A program made the translations under genes and the position numbers. Positions 24,386 through 37,734 of a stretch of DNA of 64,000 nucleotides are shown one piece after another; within the stretch, counting starts at the first letter, position 1, and every line of letters starts with the position of its first letter. Location of the stretch: the NCBI RefSeq assembly GCF_051020985.1, contig NW_027475141.1, positions 2,418,001 to 2,482,000 on the forward strand, given 5' to 3'. The notes under the pieces were generated by a model. The model made no database searches. It was not told the origin of the DNA and was given only the letters and a program-made list of their open reading frames with translations. The stretch is from Nomia melanderi (lineage: Eukaryota > Arthropoda > Insecta > Hymenoptera > Halictidae).

Positions 24386-27235
24386 CTGCAGATAATTCAC
24401 TTTGGATTATTGCGCTATCCCTAATAGCACCAGAGATATAACCAGATATATATTGGATTTTCCCCCGACCCTGAGTGTCCGGCCCCATGAGACGGTGGTT
24501 TTCTCGGCCCCTGGTGGTCCGAGGTCGTTCCCGCTGCACAGATTCATGCACCAGGGCCTCCTACAGACAATGCACTTTGATTTATTGCGCTATCTGTAAT
24601 AGCACCCGAGATATCACCAGATATATATTGGATTTTTCCCTGACCCTGAGTGTCCGGCCCCATGAGACGCTGGTTTTCTCGGCCCCTGGTGGTCCGAGGT
24701 CCTTCCCGCTGCACAGATTTATGCGCCAGGGCCTCCTGCAGATAATTCACTTTGGATTATTGCGCTATCTCTAATAGCACCCGAGATATCACCAGATATA
24801 TATTGGATTTTCCCCTGATCCTGAGTGACCGGCCCCATGAGACTGTGGTTTTCTCGGCCCCTTGTGGTCCGAGGTCGTTCCCGCTGCACAGATTCATGCG
24901 CAAGGGCATCCTACAGACAATGCACTTTGATTTATTGCGCTATCTGTAATAGCACCCGAGATATCACCAGATATATATTGGATTTTTCCCTGACCCTGAG
25001 TGTCCGGCCCCATGAGACTGTGGTTTTCTCGGCCCCTGGAGGTCCGAAGTCGTTCCCGCTGCCCTGATTCATGCGCCAGGGCATCCTACAGACAATGCAC
25101 TTTGATTTATTGCGCTATCTGTAATAGCACCCGAGATATCACCAGATATATATTGTATTTTTCCCTGACCCTGAGTGTCCGGCCACATGAGACGTTGGTT
25201 TTCTCGGCCCCTGGTGGTCCGAGTTCGATCCCGCTGCACGGATTCATGCGCCAGGGCCTCCTACAGACAATGCACTTTGATTTATTGCGCTATCTGTAAT
25301 AGCACCAGAGATTTCACCATATATATATTGGATTTTTCTCTGACCCTGAGTGTCCGGCCCCATGAGACAGTAGTTTTCTCGGCCCCTGTTGGTCCGAGTT
25401 CGTTCCGGCTGCACAGATTCATGCGCCAGGGCCTCCGATAGACAATGCACTTTGATTCATTGCGCTATCTGTAATAGCACCCGAGATATCACCAGATATA
25501 TATTGGATTATCCCCTGACCCTGAGTGTCCGGCCCCATGAGACGGTTGTTTTCTCGGCCCCTGGTTGTCTGAGGTCGTTCCCGCTGCACAGATTCATGCG
25601 CCAGGGCCTCCTATAGATAATTCACTTTGGTTTATTGCGCTATCTGTAATAGCACCCGAGATATCACCAGATATATATTGGATTTTTCCCTCACCCTGAG
25701 TGTCCAGCCCCATGAGTCTATAGTTTTCTCGGTCCCTCGTGGTCCGAGGTTGATCCCACTGCACAGATTCATGCGCCAGGGCCTCCTACAGGCCATGCAC
25801 TTTGATTTATTGCGCTATCTCTAATAGCACCCGAGATATCACCAGATATATATTGGAATTTTCCCTGACCCTGACAGTCCGGCCCCATGAGACGGTGATT
25901 TTCTCGGCCCCTGGTGGTCCGAGGTCGGTCCCGCTGCTCAGATTCATGCGCTAGGACCTCCTGCAGACAAAGCACTTTGATTTATTGCGGTATCTGTAAT
26001 AGCACCCGAGATATCACTAGATATATATTGGATTTTCCACTGACCCTGAGTGTCCGGCCCCATGAGACGGTGGTTTTCTCGGCCCCTGGTGGTCCGAGAT
26101 CGTTTCCGCTGCACAGATTCATGCCCCAGGGCCTCCTGCAGATAATTCACTTTGGTTTATTGCGCTATCTCTAATAGCACCCGAGATATCACCAGATATA
26201 TATTTGATTTTTCCCTGACCCTGACAGTCCGGCCCCATGTGTCGACGGTTTTCTCGGTCCCTCGTGGTCCGAGGTCGATCCCGCTGAACAGATTCATGCG
26301 CCAGGGCTTCCTGCAGACAATTCACTTTGGTTTATTGCGCTATCTGTAATAGCACCCGAGGTATCACCAGATATATATTGGATTTTTCCCTGACCCTGAG
26401 TGTCCGACCCCATGAGACGGTGCTTTTCTCGGCCCCTGGTGGCCCGAGGTCGTTCCCGCTGCTCAGATTCATGCGCCAGGGCATCCTACAGACAATGCAC
26501 TTTGATTTATTGCGCTATCTGTAATAGCACCCGAGATATCACCAGATATATATTGGATTTTTCCCTGACCCTGAGTGTCCGGCCCCATGAGACTGTGGTT
26601 TTCTCGGCCCCTGGTGGTCCGAAGTCGTTCCCGCTGCCCTGATTCATGCGCCAGGGCATCCTACAGACAATGCACTTTGATTTATTGCGCTATCTGTAAT
26701 AGCACCCGAGATATCACTAGATATATATTGGATTTTCCCCTGACCCTGAGTGTCCGGCCCCATGTGTCGATGGTTTTCTCGGTCCCCCGTGGTCCGAGGT
26801 CGATCCCACTGCACAGATTCATGCGCCGGGGCCTCCTACAGGCCATGCACTTTGATTTATTGCGCTATCTGTAATAGCACCCGAGGTACCACCAGATATA
26901 TACTGGATTTTTCCCTGACCCTGACAGTCCGGCCCCATGAGACGGTGATTTTCTCGGCCCCTGGTGGTCCGAGGTCGTTCCCGCTGCACAGATTCCTGCG
27001 CTAGGGCCTCCTGCAGACAAAGCACTTTGATTTATTGCGCTATCTGTAATAGCACCCGAGATATCACTAGATATATATTGGATTTTCCCCTGACCCTGAG
27101 TGTCCGGCCCCATGAGACGGTGGTTTTCTCGGCCCCTGGTGGTCCGAGATCGTTCCCGCTGCACAGATTCATGCGCCAGGGCCTCCTGCAGATAATTCAC
27201 CTTGGTTTATTGCGCTATCTGTAATAGCACCCGAG

Positions 27236-27262
27236 ATATCACCATATATATATATTGGATTT
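27236..27262 (+). repeat. Expanded TA tract (2-bp gain)
   Basis: After GATATCACC the tract is two bases longer than in its type (ATATATATATATTGG versus ATATATATATTGG). It looks like the reciprocal of the loss near 15,520 and gives a 177-bp monomer. Confidence 0.78.
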
Positions 27263-30008
27263 TCCTCTGACCCTGAGTGTCCGGCCCCATGAGACGGCGG
27301 TTTTCTCGGCCCCTGGTGGTCGGAGGTCGTTCCCGCTGCACATATTCATGCGCCAGGGCGCCCTGCAGATAATTCACCTTGATTTATTGCGCTATCTGTA
27401 ATAGCACCCGAGGTATCACTAGATATATATTGGATTTTCCCCTGACCCTGAGTGTCCAGCCCCATGAGTCTATGGTTTTCTCGGTCCCTCGTGGTCCGAG
27501 GTTGATCCCACTGCACAGATTCATGCGCCAGGGCCTCCTACAGGCCATGCACTTTGATTTATTGCGCTATCTCTAATAGCACCCGAGATATCACCAGATA
27601 TATATTGGAATTTACCCTGACCCTGACAGTCCGGCCCCATGAGACGGTGATTTTCTCGGCCCCTGGTGGTCCGAGGTCGTTCCCGCTGCACAGATTCATG
27701 CGCTAGGACCTCCTACAGACAAAGCAATTTGATTTATTGCGCTATCTGTAATAGCACCAGAGATATCAAGAGATATATATTGGATTTTTACATGACCTTG
27801 GGTGGCGGATTCCGAATATCTGTAATTTTCTCGGCCCCTGTTGGTCCGAGGTCGTTCCGGCTGCACAGATTCATGCGCCAGGGCCTCCTACAGGCCATGC
27901 ACTTTGATTTAATGCGCTATGTGTAATAGCACCCGAGATATCACCAGATATATATTGGATTTTTCCCTGACCCTGACAGTCCGGCCCCATGAGACGGTGA
28001 TTTTCTCGGCCCCTGGAGGTCGGAGGTCGATCCCGCTGCACAGATTCATGCGCCAGGGCCTCCTACAGACAATGCACTTTGATTTATTGCGCTATCTGTA
28101 ATAACACCCGAGATATCACCAGATATAAATGGTATTTTTCCCTGACGCTGTGTGTCCGTCCCAATGAGACGGTGGTTTTCTCGGCCCCTGTTGGTCCGTG
28201 GTCGATCCCGCTGCACAGATTCATTCGCCAGTGCCTCCTACAGATAATTCACTATGATTTATTGCGCAATCTCTAATAGCACCCGAGATATCACCAGATA
28301 TATGTTGGATTTTTCCCTGACCCTGAGTGTCCGGCCCCAAGAGACGGTAGTTTTCTCGGCCCCTGGTGGTCCCAGGTCGTTCCCGCTGCACAGATTCATG
28401 CGCTGGGGCCTCCTGCAGACAATGCACTTTGATTTATTGCGCTATCTCTAATAGCACCCGAGATATCACCAGATATAAATTGGATTTTTCCCAGACGCTG
28501 AGTGTCCGACCCCATGAGACGGTGGTTTTCTCGGCCCCTGGTGGTCCGAGGTCGTTCCCGCTGTACAGATTCACGCGCCAGGGCCTCCTGCAGATAATTC
28601 ATTTTTGTTTATTACGCTATCTCTAATAGCACCCGAAATATCACCAGATATATATTGGATTTTTACATGACCTTGGGTGACGGATTCCGAATATCTGTAA
28701 TTTTCTCGGCGCCTGGTGGTCCGAGGTCGTTCCTGCTGCACAGATTCATTCGCCAGTGCCTCCTACAGAGAATGCACTTTGATTTATTGCGCCCTCTGTA
28801 ATAGCACCCGGGATATCACCAGATATATATTGGATTTTCCCCTGACCCTGAGTGTCCGACCCCATGAGACGGTGGTTTTCTCGGCCCCTGGAGGTCGGAG
28901 GTCGATCCCGCTGCACAGATTCATGCGCCAGAGCCTCCTACAGACAATGCACTTTGATTTATTGCGCTATCTGTAATAACACCCGAGATATCACCACATA
29001 TATATTGGATTTTTACATGACCTTGGGTGACGGATTCCGAATATCTGTAATTTTCTCGGCGCCTGGTGGTCCGAGGTCGTTCCCGCTGCACAGATTCAAG
29101 CGCCAGGGCCTCCTGCAGATATTTCATTTTTGTTTATTACGCTATCTCTAATAGCACCCGAGATATCACCAGATACATCCAGGGTTTTTACATGACCTTG
29201 GGTGTGCGGACCCATGTGTCGGTGGTTTTCTCGGCCCCTGGTGATCCGAGGTCGTTCCCGCTGCACAGATTCATGCGACAGGGCCTCCTGCAGACAATGA
29301 ACTTTGATTTATTGCGCTATCTCTAATAGCACCCGAGATATCACCAGATATGTATTGGATTTTTCACTGACCCTGACAGTCCGGCACCATGTGTCGATGG
29401 TTTTCTCGGTCCCTAGTGGTCCGAGTTCGATCCCGCTGAACAGATTCATGCGGCACGATTTCCTGCAGACAATTCACTTTGGTTTATTGCGCTATCTGTA
29501 AAAGCACCCGAGATATCACCAGATATATGCTGGATTTTTACATGACCTTGTGTGACGGACTTCGAATATCTGTAATTTTCTCGGCCCCTGGTGGTCCGAG
29601 GTAGTTCCTGCTGCACATATTCATTCGCCAGTGCCTCCTACAGACAATGCACTTTGATTTATTGCGCTATCTCTAACAGCACCCGAGATATCACCAGATA
29701 TATATTGGATTTTTCCCTGTCACTGACAGTCCTGCCCCATGAGACGGTGATTTTCTAGGCCCCTGGTGGTCCGAGGTCGATCCCGCTGCACAGATTCATG
29801 CGACAGGGCCTCCTCCAGACAATGCACTTTGATTTATTGCGCCATCTGTAATAGCACTCGAGATATCACCAGATATATATTGGATTTTTCCCTGACCCTG
29901 AGTGTCCGGCCCCATGAGACGGCGGTTTTCTCGGCCCCTGGTGGTCCGAGATCGTTCCCGCTGCACAGATTCATGCGCCAGGGCCTCCTATAGACAATGC
30001 GCTTTGAT

Positions 30009-33000
30009 TTATTGCGCTATCTGTAATAGCACCCAAGATATCACCATATATATATTGGATTTTCCCCTGACCCTGAGTGTCCGGCCCCATGAGTCGATGG
30101 TTTTCTCGGTCCCTCGTGGTCCGAGGTCGATCCCGCTGCACAGATTCATGCGCCAGGGCCTCATACAGACCATGCACTTTGATTTATTGCGCTATCTGTA
30201 ATAGCACCCGAGATATCACCAGATATATATTGGATTTTTCCCTGACCCTGACAGTCCGGCTCCATGAGACGCTGGTTTTCTCGGCCCCTGGTGGTCCGAG
30301 GTCGTTCCCGCTGCACAGATTCATGCGCCAGGGCCTCCTGCAGACTATGCACTTTGGTTTATTGCGCTATCTATAATAGCACCCGAGATATCACCAGATA
30401 TATATTGGATTTTTCCATGACCCTGAGTGTCCGGCCCCATGAGACGGTGGTTTTCTCGGCCCCTGGTGGTACGAGGTCGTTCCCGCTGCACAGATGCATT
30501 CGCCAGGGCCTCCTACAGACAATGCACTTTGATTTATTGCGCTATCCCTAATAGCACCCGAGATATCTCCAGATATATATTGGATTTTCCCCTGACCCTG
30601 AGTGTCCGGCCCCATGAGACTGTGGTTTTCTCGGCCCCTGGTGGTCCGAGGTTGTTCCCGCTGCACAGATTCATGCGCCAGGGCATCCTACAGACAATGC
30701 AATTTGGTTTATTGCGCTATCTCTAATAGCACCCGAGATATCACCAGATATATATTGGATTTTCCCCTGACCCTGAGTGTCCGGCCCCATGAGACTGTGG
30801 TTTTCTCGGCCCCTGGTGGTCCGAGGTCGTTCCCGCTGCACAAATCCATGCGCCGGGGCCTCCTACAGACAATGCACTGTGATTTATTGGGCTATCTGTA
30901 ATAGCACCCGAGATATCACCAGATATATATTGGATTTTTCCCTGACCCTGAGTGTCCGGCCCCATGAGACTGTAGTTTTCTCGGCTCCTGGTGGTACGAG
31001 GTCGTTCCCGCTGCACAGATTCATGCGCCAGGGCCTCCTACAGACAATGCACTTTGATTTATTGCGCTATCTCTAATAGCACCCGAGATATCACCAGATA
31101 TATATTGGATTTTCCTCTGACCCTGAGTGTCCGGCCCCATGAGACTGTGGTTTTCTCGGCCCCTGGTGGTCCGAGGTCGTTCCCGGTGCACAGATGCATG
31201 CGCCAGGGCCTCCTGCAGATAATTCACTTTGGTCTATTGCGCTATCTCTAATAGCACCCGAGATATCAACAGATATATATTGGATTGTTCCCTGACCCTG
31301 AGTGTCCGGCCCCATGTGTCGGTGGTTTTCTCGGCCCCTGGTGGTCCGAGGTCGTTCCCGCTGCACAGATCCATGCGCCGGGGCCTCCTACAGACAATGC
31401 ACTTTGATTCATTGGGCTATCTGTAATAGCACCCGAGATATCACCAGATATATATTGCATTTATCCCTGACCCTGAGTGTCCGGCCCCATGAGACTGTTG
31501 TTTTCTCGGCTCCTGGTGGTCCGAGGTCGTTCCCGCTGCACAGATTCATGCGCCAGGGCCTCCTGCTGATAATTTACTTTGGTTTATTGCGCTATCTCTA
31601 ATAGCAGCCGAGATATCACCAGATATATATTGGATTTTCCCCTGACCCTGAGTGTCCGGCCCCATGAGACTGTGGATTTCTCGGCCCCTTGTGGTCCGAG
31701 GTCGTTCCCGCTGCACAGATTCATGCGCCAGGGCATCCTACAGACAATGCAATTTGATTTATTGCGCTATCTCTAATAGCACCCGAGATATCACCAGATA
31801 TATATTGGATTTTTCCCTGACCCTGAGTGTCCGGCCCCATGAGACTGTAGTTTTCTCGGCTCCTGGTGGTCCGAGGTCGTTCCCGCTGCACAAATCCATG
31901 CGCCGGGGCCTCCTACAGACAATGCACTATGATTTATTGCGCTATCTGTAATAGCACCCAAGATATCACCATATATATATTGGATTTTCCCCTGACCCTG
32001 AGTGTCCGGCCCCATGAGTCGATGGTTTTCTCGGTCCCTCGTGGTCCGAGGTCGATCCCGCTGCACAGATTCATGCGCCAGGGCCTCATACAGACCATGC
32101 ACTTTGATTTATTGCGCTATCTGTAATAGCACCCGAGATATCACCAGATATATATTGGATTTTTCCCTGACCCTGACAGTCCGGCTCCATGAGACGCTGG
32201 TTTTCTCGGCCCCTGGTGGTCCGAGGTCGTTCCCGCTGCACAGATTCATGCGCCAGGGCCTCCTGCAGACAATACACTTTGGTTTATTGCGCTATCTATA
32301 ATAGCACCCGAGATATCACCAGATATATATTGGATTTTTCCATGACCCTGAGTGTCCGGCCCCATGAGACGGTGGTGTTCTCGGCCCCTGGTGGTACGAG
32401 GTCGTTCCCGCTGCACAGATGCATGCGCCAGGGCCTCCTACAGACAATGCACTTTGATTTATTGCGCTATCTCTAATAGCACCCGAGATATCTCCAGATA
32501 TATATTGGATTTTCCCCTGACCCTGAGTGTCCGGCCCCATGAGACGGTGGTGTTCTCGGCCCCTGGTGGTACGAGGTCGTTCCCGCTGCACAGATGCATG
32601 CGCCAGGGCATCCTACAGACAATGCAATTTGGTTTATTGCGCTATCTCTAATGGCACCCGAGATATCACCAGATATATATTGCATTTTCCCCTGACCCTG
32701 AGTGTCCGGCCCCATGAGACTGTGGTTTTCTCGGCCCCTGGTGGTCCGAGGTCGTTCCCGGTGCACAGATGCATGCGCCAGGGCCTCCTGCAGATAATTC
32801 ACTTTGGTTTATTGCGCTATCTCTAATAGCACCCGAGATATCAACAGATATATATTGGATTGTTCCCTGACCCTGAGTGTCCGGCCCCATGTGTCGGGGG
32901 TTTTCTCGGCCCCTGGTGGTCCGAGGTCGTTCCCGCTGCACAGATCCATGCGCCGGGGCCTCCTACAGACAATGCACTTTGATTTATTGTGCTATCTCTA

Positions 33001-33200
33001 ATAGCACCCGAGATATCACCAGATATATATTGGATTTTCCCCTGACCCTGAGTGTCCGGCCCCATGAGACTGTGGTTTTCTCGGCTCCTGGTGGTCCGAG
33101 GTCGTTCCAGCTGCACAGATTCATGCGCCAGGGCCTCCTGCAGATAATTTACTTTGGTTTATTGCGCTATCTCTAATAGCACCCGAGATATCACCAGATA
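30009..33200 (+). repeat. 11/9-monomer HOR pair
   Basis: 30,009 to about 30,830 recurs at 31,934 to about 32,755, offset 1,925 (11 x 175). Shared marks are CACCCAAGATATCACC, GGCCTCATACAGACCATGC, GCTCCATGAGACGCTGG, GGTACGAGG and GATATCTCCAG. After that, 31,180-31,650 recurs at 32,755-33,225, offset 1,575 (9 x 175), with GTTCCCGGTGCACAGATG, ATATCAACAG and TTGGATTGTTCCC. The second unit therefore lost two monomers. A 6-monomer relation (30,602-30,900 to 31,652-31,950, CACAAATCCATGCG) lies inside it. Confidence 0.83.
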
Positions 33201-33386
33201 TATATTGGATTTTCACCTGACCCTGAGTGTCCGGCCCCATGAGACGGTGATTTTCTCGGCCCCTGGTGGTCCGAGGTCGATCCCGCTGCACAGATTCATG
33301 CGCCAGGGCCTCCTACAGACAATGCACTTTGATTTATTGCGCTATCTCTAATAGCACCCGAGATATCACCAGATATATATTGGATT

Positions 33387-36310
33387 TTCCCCTGACCCTG
33401 AGTGTCCGGCCCAAAGGGACGGTGGTTTTCTCGGCCCCTGGTGGTGCGAGGTCGCTCCCGCTGGCCAGATTCATGCGCCAGGGCTTTCTACAGACAATTC
33501 ACTTTGCTTTATTGCTCTATCTCTAATAGCACCCGAGATATCACCAGATATATATTGGATTTTTCCCTGACCCTGAGTGTCCGGCCCCATGAGACGGTGG
33601 TTTTCTCGGCCCCTGGTGGTCCGAGGTCGTTCCCGCTGCACAGATGCATGCGCCAGTGCCTCCTGCAGATAATTCACTTTGGCTTATTGCGCTATCTCTA
33701 ATAGCACCCGAGATATCACCAGATATATATTGGATTTTTCCCTGACCCTGAGTGTCCGGCCCCATGAGACGGTAGTTTTCTCGGTCCTTGGTGGTCCCAG
33801 GTCGTTCCCGCTGCACAGATTGATGAGCTGGGGCCTCCTGCAGACAATGCACTTTGATTTATTGCGCTATCTCTAATAGCACCCGAGATATCACCAGATA
33901 TATATTGGATTTTCCCCTGACCATGAGTGTCCGGCCCCATGAGACTGCGGTTTTCTCGGCCCCTGGTGGCCCGAGGTCGTTCCCGCTGCACAGACTCATG
34001 CGCCAGGGCCTCCTACAGACAATGCACTTTGATTTATTGCGCTATCTGTAATAGCACCCGAGATATCACCAGATATATATTGGATTTTTCCCTGACCCTG
34101 AGCGTCCGACTCCATGAGACGGTGGTTTTCTCGGCCCCTGGTGGTCCGAGGTCGTTCCCGCTGCACAGATTCATGCGCCAGGGCCTCCTGCAGACAATGC
34201 ACTTCGGATTATTGCGCTATGTCTAATAGCACCCGAGATATCACCAGATATATATTGGATTTTTCACTGACCCTGAGTGTCCGGCCCCATGTGACGGTTG
34301 TTTTCTCGACCCCTGGTGGTCCGAGGTCGTTCCCGCTGCACAGATTCATGCGCCGGGGCCTCCTATAGACAATGCACTTTGATGTATTGCGTTATCTCTA
34401 ATAGCACCCGAGATATCACCAGATATATATTGGATTTTTCCTTGACCCTGACAGTCCGGCCCCATGTGTCGCTGTCTTTCTCGGTCCCTCGTGGTCCGAG
34501 GTCGATCCCGCTGAACAGATTCATGCGCCAGGGCTTCCTGCAGACAATTCACTTTGGTTTATTGCACTATCTGTAATAGCACCCGAGATATCACCTGATA
34601 TATATTGGATTTTTCCCTGACCCTGACAGTCCGGCCCCATGAGACGGTAGTTTTCTCGGCCCCTGGTGGTCCGGGGTTGATGCCACTGCAGAGATTCATG
34701 CGCCAGGGCTTCCTGCAGACAATGCACTTTGATTTATTGCGCTATCTCTAATAGCACCCGAGATATCACCAGATATATATTGGATTTTTCCCTGACCGTG
34801 ACAGTCCGGCCCCATGAGACGGGAGTTTTCTCGGCCCCTGGTTGTCCGAGGTCGTTCCCGCTGCACAGATTCATGCGCCAGGGCCTCCTGCAGACAATGC
34901 ACTTAAGATTTATTGCGCTATCTGTAATAGCACCCGAGATATCGCCAGATTTATATTGGATTTTACCCTGACCCTGAGTGCCCGTCCCCTTGAGACGGTG
35001 ATTTTCTCGGCCCCTGGTGGTCGGAGGTCGTTCCCGCTGCACAGATTCATGCGCCAGAGCCTCCTGCAGACAATGCACTTTGATTTATTTCGCTATCTCT
35101 AACAGCACCCGAGATATCGCCAGATATATATTGGATTATTCCCTGACCCTGACAGTCCGGCCCCATGAGATGGTGATTTTCTCGGCCCCTGGTGGTCCGA
35201 GGTCGATCCCGCTGCACAGATTCATGCGCCAGGGACTCCTACAGACAATGCACTTTGATTTATTGCGCTATCCATAATAGCACCCGAGATATCAGCAGAT
35301 ATATGTTCGATTTCTCCCTGACCCTGAGTGTCCGACCCTATGAGACGGTGGTTTTCTCGGCCCCTGGTTGTCCGAGGTCGTTCCCGCTGCACAGATTCAT
35401 GCGCCTCGTCCTCTTGCAGACAATGCACTTTGGTTTATTGCGCTATCTCTAATAGCACCCGAGATATCACCAGATATATATTGGATTTTCCCTTGACCCT
35501 GAGTGTCCGGCCCAAAGGGACGGTGGTTTTCTCGGCCCCTGGTGGTGCGAGGTCGCTCCCGCTGGCCAGATTCATGGGCCAGGGCTTTCTACAGACAATT
35601 CACTTTGCTTTATTGCTCTATCTCTAATAGCACCCGAGATATCACCAGATATATATTGGATTTTTCCCTGACCCTGAGTGTCCGGCCCCATGAGACGGTG
35701 GTTTTCTCGGCCCCTGGTGGTCCGAGGTCGTTCCCGCTGCACAGATGCATGCGCCAGTGCCTCCTGCAGATAATTCACTTTGGCTTATTGCGCTATCTCT
35801 AATAGCACCCGAGATATCACCAGATATATATTGGATTTTCCCCCGTCCCTGAGTGTCCGGCCCCATGAGACGGTGGTTTTCTCGGCCCCTGGTGGTCCGG
35901 GGTTGATGCCACTGCAGAGATTCATGCGCCAGGGCTTCCTGCAGACAATGCACTTTGATTTATTGCTCTATCTCTAATAGCACCCGAGATATCACCAGAT
36001 ATATATTGGATTTTTCCCTGACCCTGAGTGTCCGGCCCCATGAGACGGTGGTTTTCTCGGCCCCTGGTGGTCCGAGGTCGTTCCCGCTGCACAGATGCAT
36101 GCGCCAGTGCCTCCTGCAGATAATTCACTTTGGCTTATTGCGCTATCTCTAATAGCACCCGAGATATCACCAGATATATATTGGATTTTTCCCTGACCCT
36201 GAGTGTCCGGCCCCATGAGACGGTAGTTTTCTCGGTCCTTGGTGGTCCCAGGTCGTTCCCGCTGCACAGATTGATGCGCTGGGGCCTCCTGCAGACAATG
36301 CACTTTGATT
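33387..36310 (+). repeat. 12-monomer HOR pair plus 2-monomer duplication
   Basis: 33,387 to about 33,730 recurs at 35,488 to about 35,831, offset 2,101 (12 x 175 plus 1, the extra base being in CACTTAAGATTTATTGC near 34,902). Marks are GGCCCAAAGGGACGG and TTTATTGCTCTATC. Within it, about 35,620-35,820 is repeated 350 bp later (35,970-36,170). The next monomer, with CGGTCCTTGGTGGTCCCAGG and CAGATTGATG, pairs 33,716-33,860 with 36,167-36,311 (offset 2,451). Confidence 0.82.
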
Positions 36311-36861
36311 TATTGCGCTATCTGTAATAGCACCCGAGAAAGCTCCATATATATGCTGGATTTTTACATGACTTTGGGTGACGGATACCGAAAATCTGAA
36401 ATTTTCTCGGCCCCTGGTGTTCCGAGGTCATTCCCGCTGCATAGATTCATGCGTCAAGGCCTCCTACAGATAATTCACTTTGGCTTATTGCGCTATCTCT
36501 AATAGCACCCGAGATATCACCAGATATATATTGGATTTGCCCCTGACCCTGAGTGTCCGGCCCCATGAGACTGTGGTTTTCTCGGCCCCTTGTGGTCCGA
36601 GGTCGTTAACGCTGCACAGATTTATGCCCCAGGGCCTCCTGCAGATAATTCACTTTGGTTTATTGCGCTATCTCTAATAGCACCCGAGATATAACCAGAT
36701 ACATATTGGATTTTTCCCTGACCCTGAGTGTCCGGCCCCATAAGACGCTGGTTTTCTCGTCCCCTGGTGGTCCGAGGTCGTTCCCGCTGCACAGATTCAT
36801 GCGCCGGGGCATCCTACAGACAATGCACTTTGATTTATTGCGCTATCTGTAATAGCACCCG

Positions 36862-37376
36862 AGATATCACCAGATATATATTGGATTTTCCCCTGACCCT
36901 GAGTGTCCGGCCCCATGAGACTGTGGTTTTCTCGGCCCCTGGTGGTCCGAGGTCGTTCCCGCTGGCCACATTCATGCGCCAGGGCCTCCTACAGACAATG
37001 CACTTTGATTTATTGCGCTATCTGTAATAGCACCCGAGATATCACCAGATATATATTGGATTTTCCCCCGACCCTGAGTGTCCGGCCCCATGAGACTGTG
37101 GTTTTCTCGGCCATGGTGGTCCGAGGTCGTTCCCGCTGCACAGATTCATGCGCCAGGGCCTCCTACAGACAATGCTCTTTGATTTGTTGCGCTGTCTCTA
37201 ATAGCACCCGAGATATCACCAGATATATATTGGATTTGCCCCTGACCCTGAGTGTCCGGCCCCATAAGACGCTGGTTTTCTCGTCCCCTGGTGGTCCGAG
37301 GTCGTTCCCGCTGCACAGATTCATGCACCAGGGCATCCTACAGACAATGCACTTTTATTTATTGCGCTATCTCTAA
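36862..37376 (+). repeat. Long-range copy of 22,860-23,374
   Basis: Offset 14,002 (80 x 175 plus 2). Both copies carry CTGGCCACATTCATGCG, GGATTTTCCCCCGACC, the 1-bp-short CTCGGCCATGGTGG, GGATTTGCCCCTGACC and GGCATCCTACAGACAATGC followed by ACTTTTATTTATTG. About 30-50 bp in the middle differ (near 37,156-37,200). The short monomer (174 bp, a multiple of 3) is why an unusually long 157-codon frame appears at both places; it is not a gene. Confidence 0.8.
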
Positions 37377-37734
37377 TAGCACCCGAGATATCACCAGATA
37401 TATATTGGATTTTTCCCTGATCCTGACAGTCCGGCCCCATGAGACGGTGATTTTCTCGGCCCCTTGTGGTCCGAGGTCGTTCCCGCTGCACAGATTCATG
37501 CGCCAGGGCATCCTACAGACAATGCACTTTGATTTATTGCGCTATCTGTAATAACACCCGAGATATCACCAGATACATATTGGATTTTTCCCTGACCCTG
37601 AGTGTCCGGCCCCATAAGACGCTGGTTTTCTCGTCCCCTGGTGGTCCGAGGTCGTTCCCGCTGCACAGAATCATGCGCCAGGGCTTCCTACAGACAATGC
37701 ACTTTGATTTATTGCGCTATCTCTAATAGCACCC

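Larger units (their letters stand above)
20400..25500 (+). repeat. Mosaic HOR domain B
   Basis: Repeated use of a few distinctive monomer types in changing order: CTGGCCACATTCATG (about 20,688, 21,910 and 22,962), GAGACGCTGG (21,691, 22,041, 24,666), the 1-bp-short CTCGGCCATGGTGG or CTCGGCCATGGTAG (21,008, 21,533, 23,106), and GGATTTTCCCCCGACCC. Offsets between matches are whole monomers less one or two bases, explained by the short monomers. No single HOR period dominates. Confidence 0.78.
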
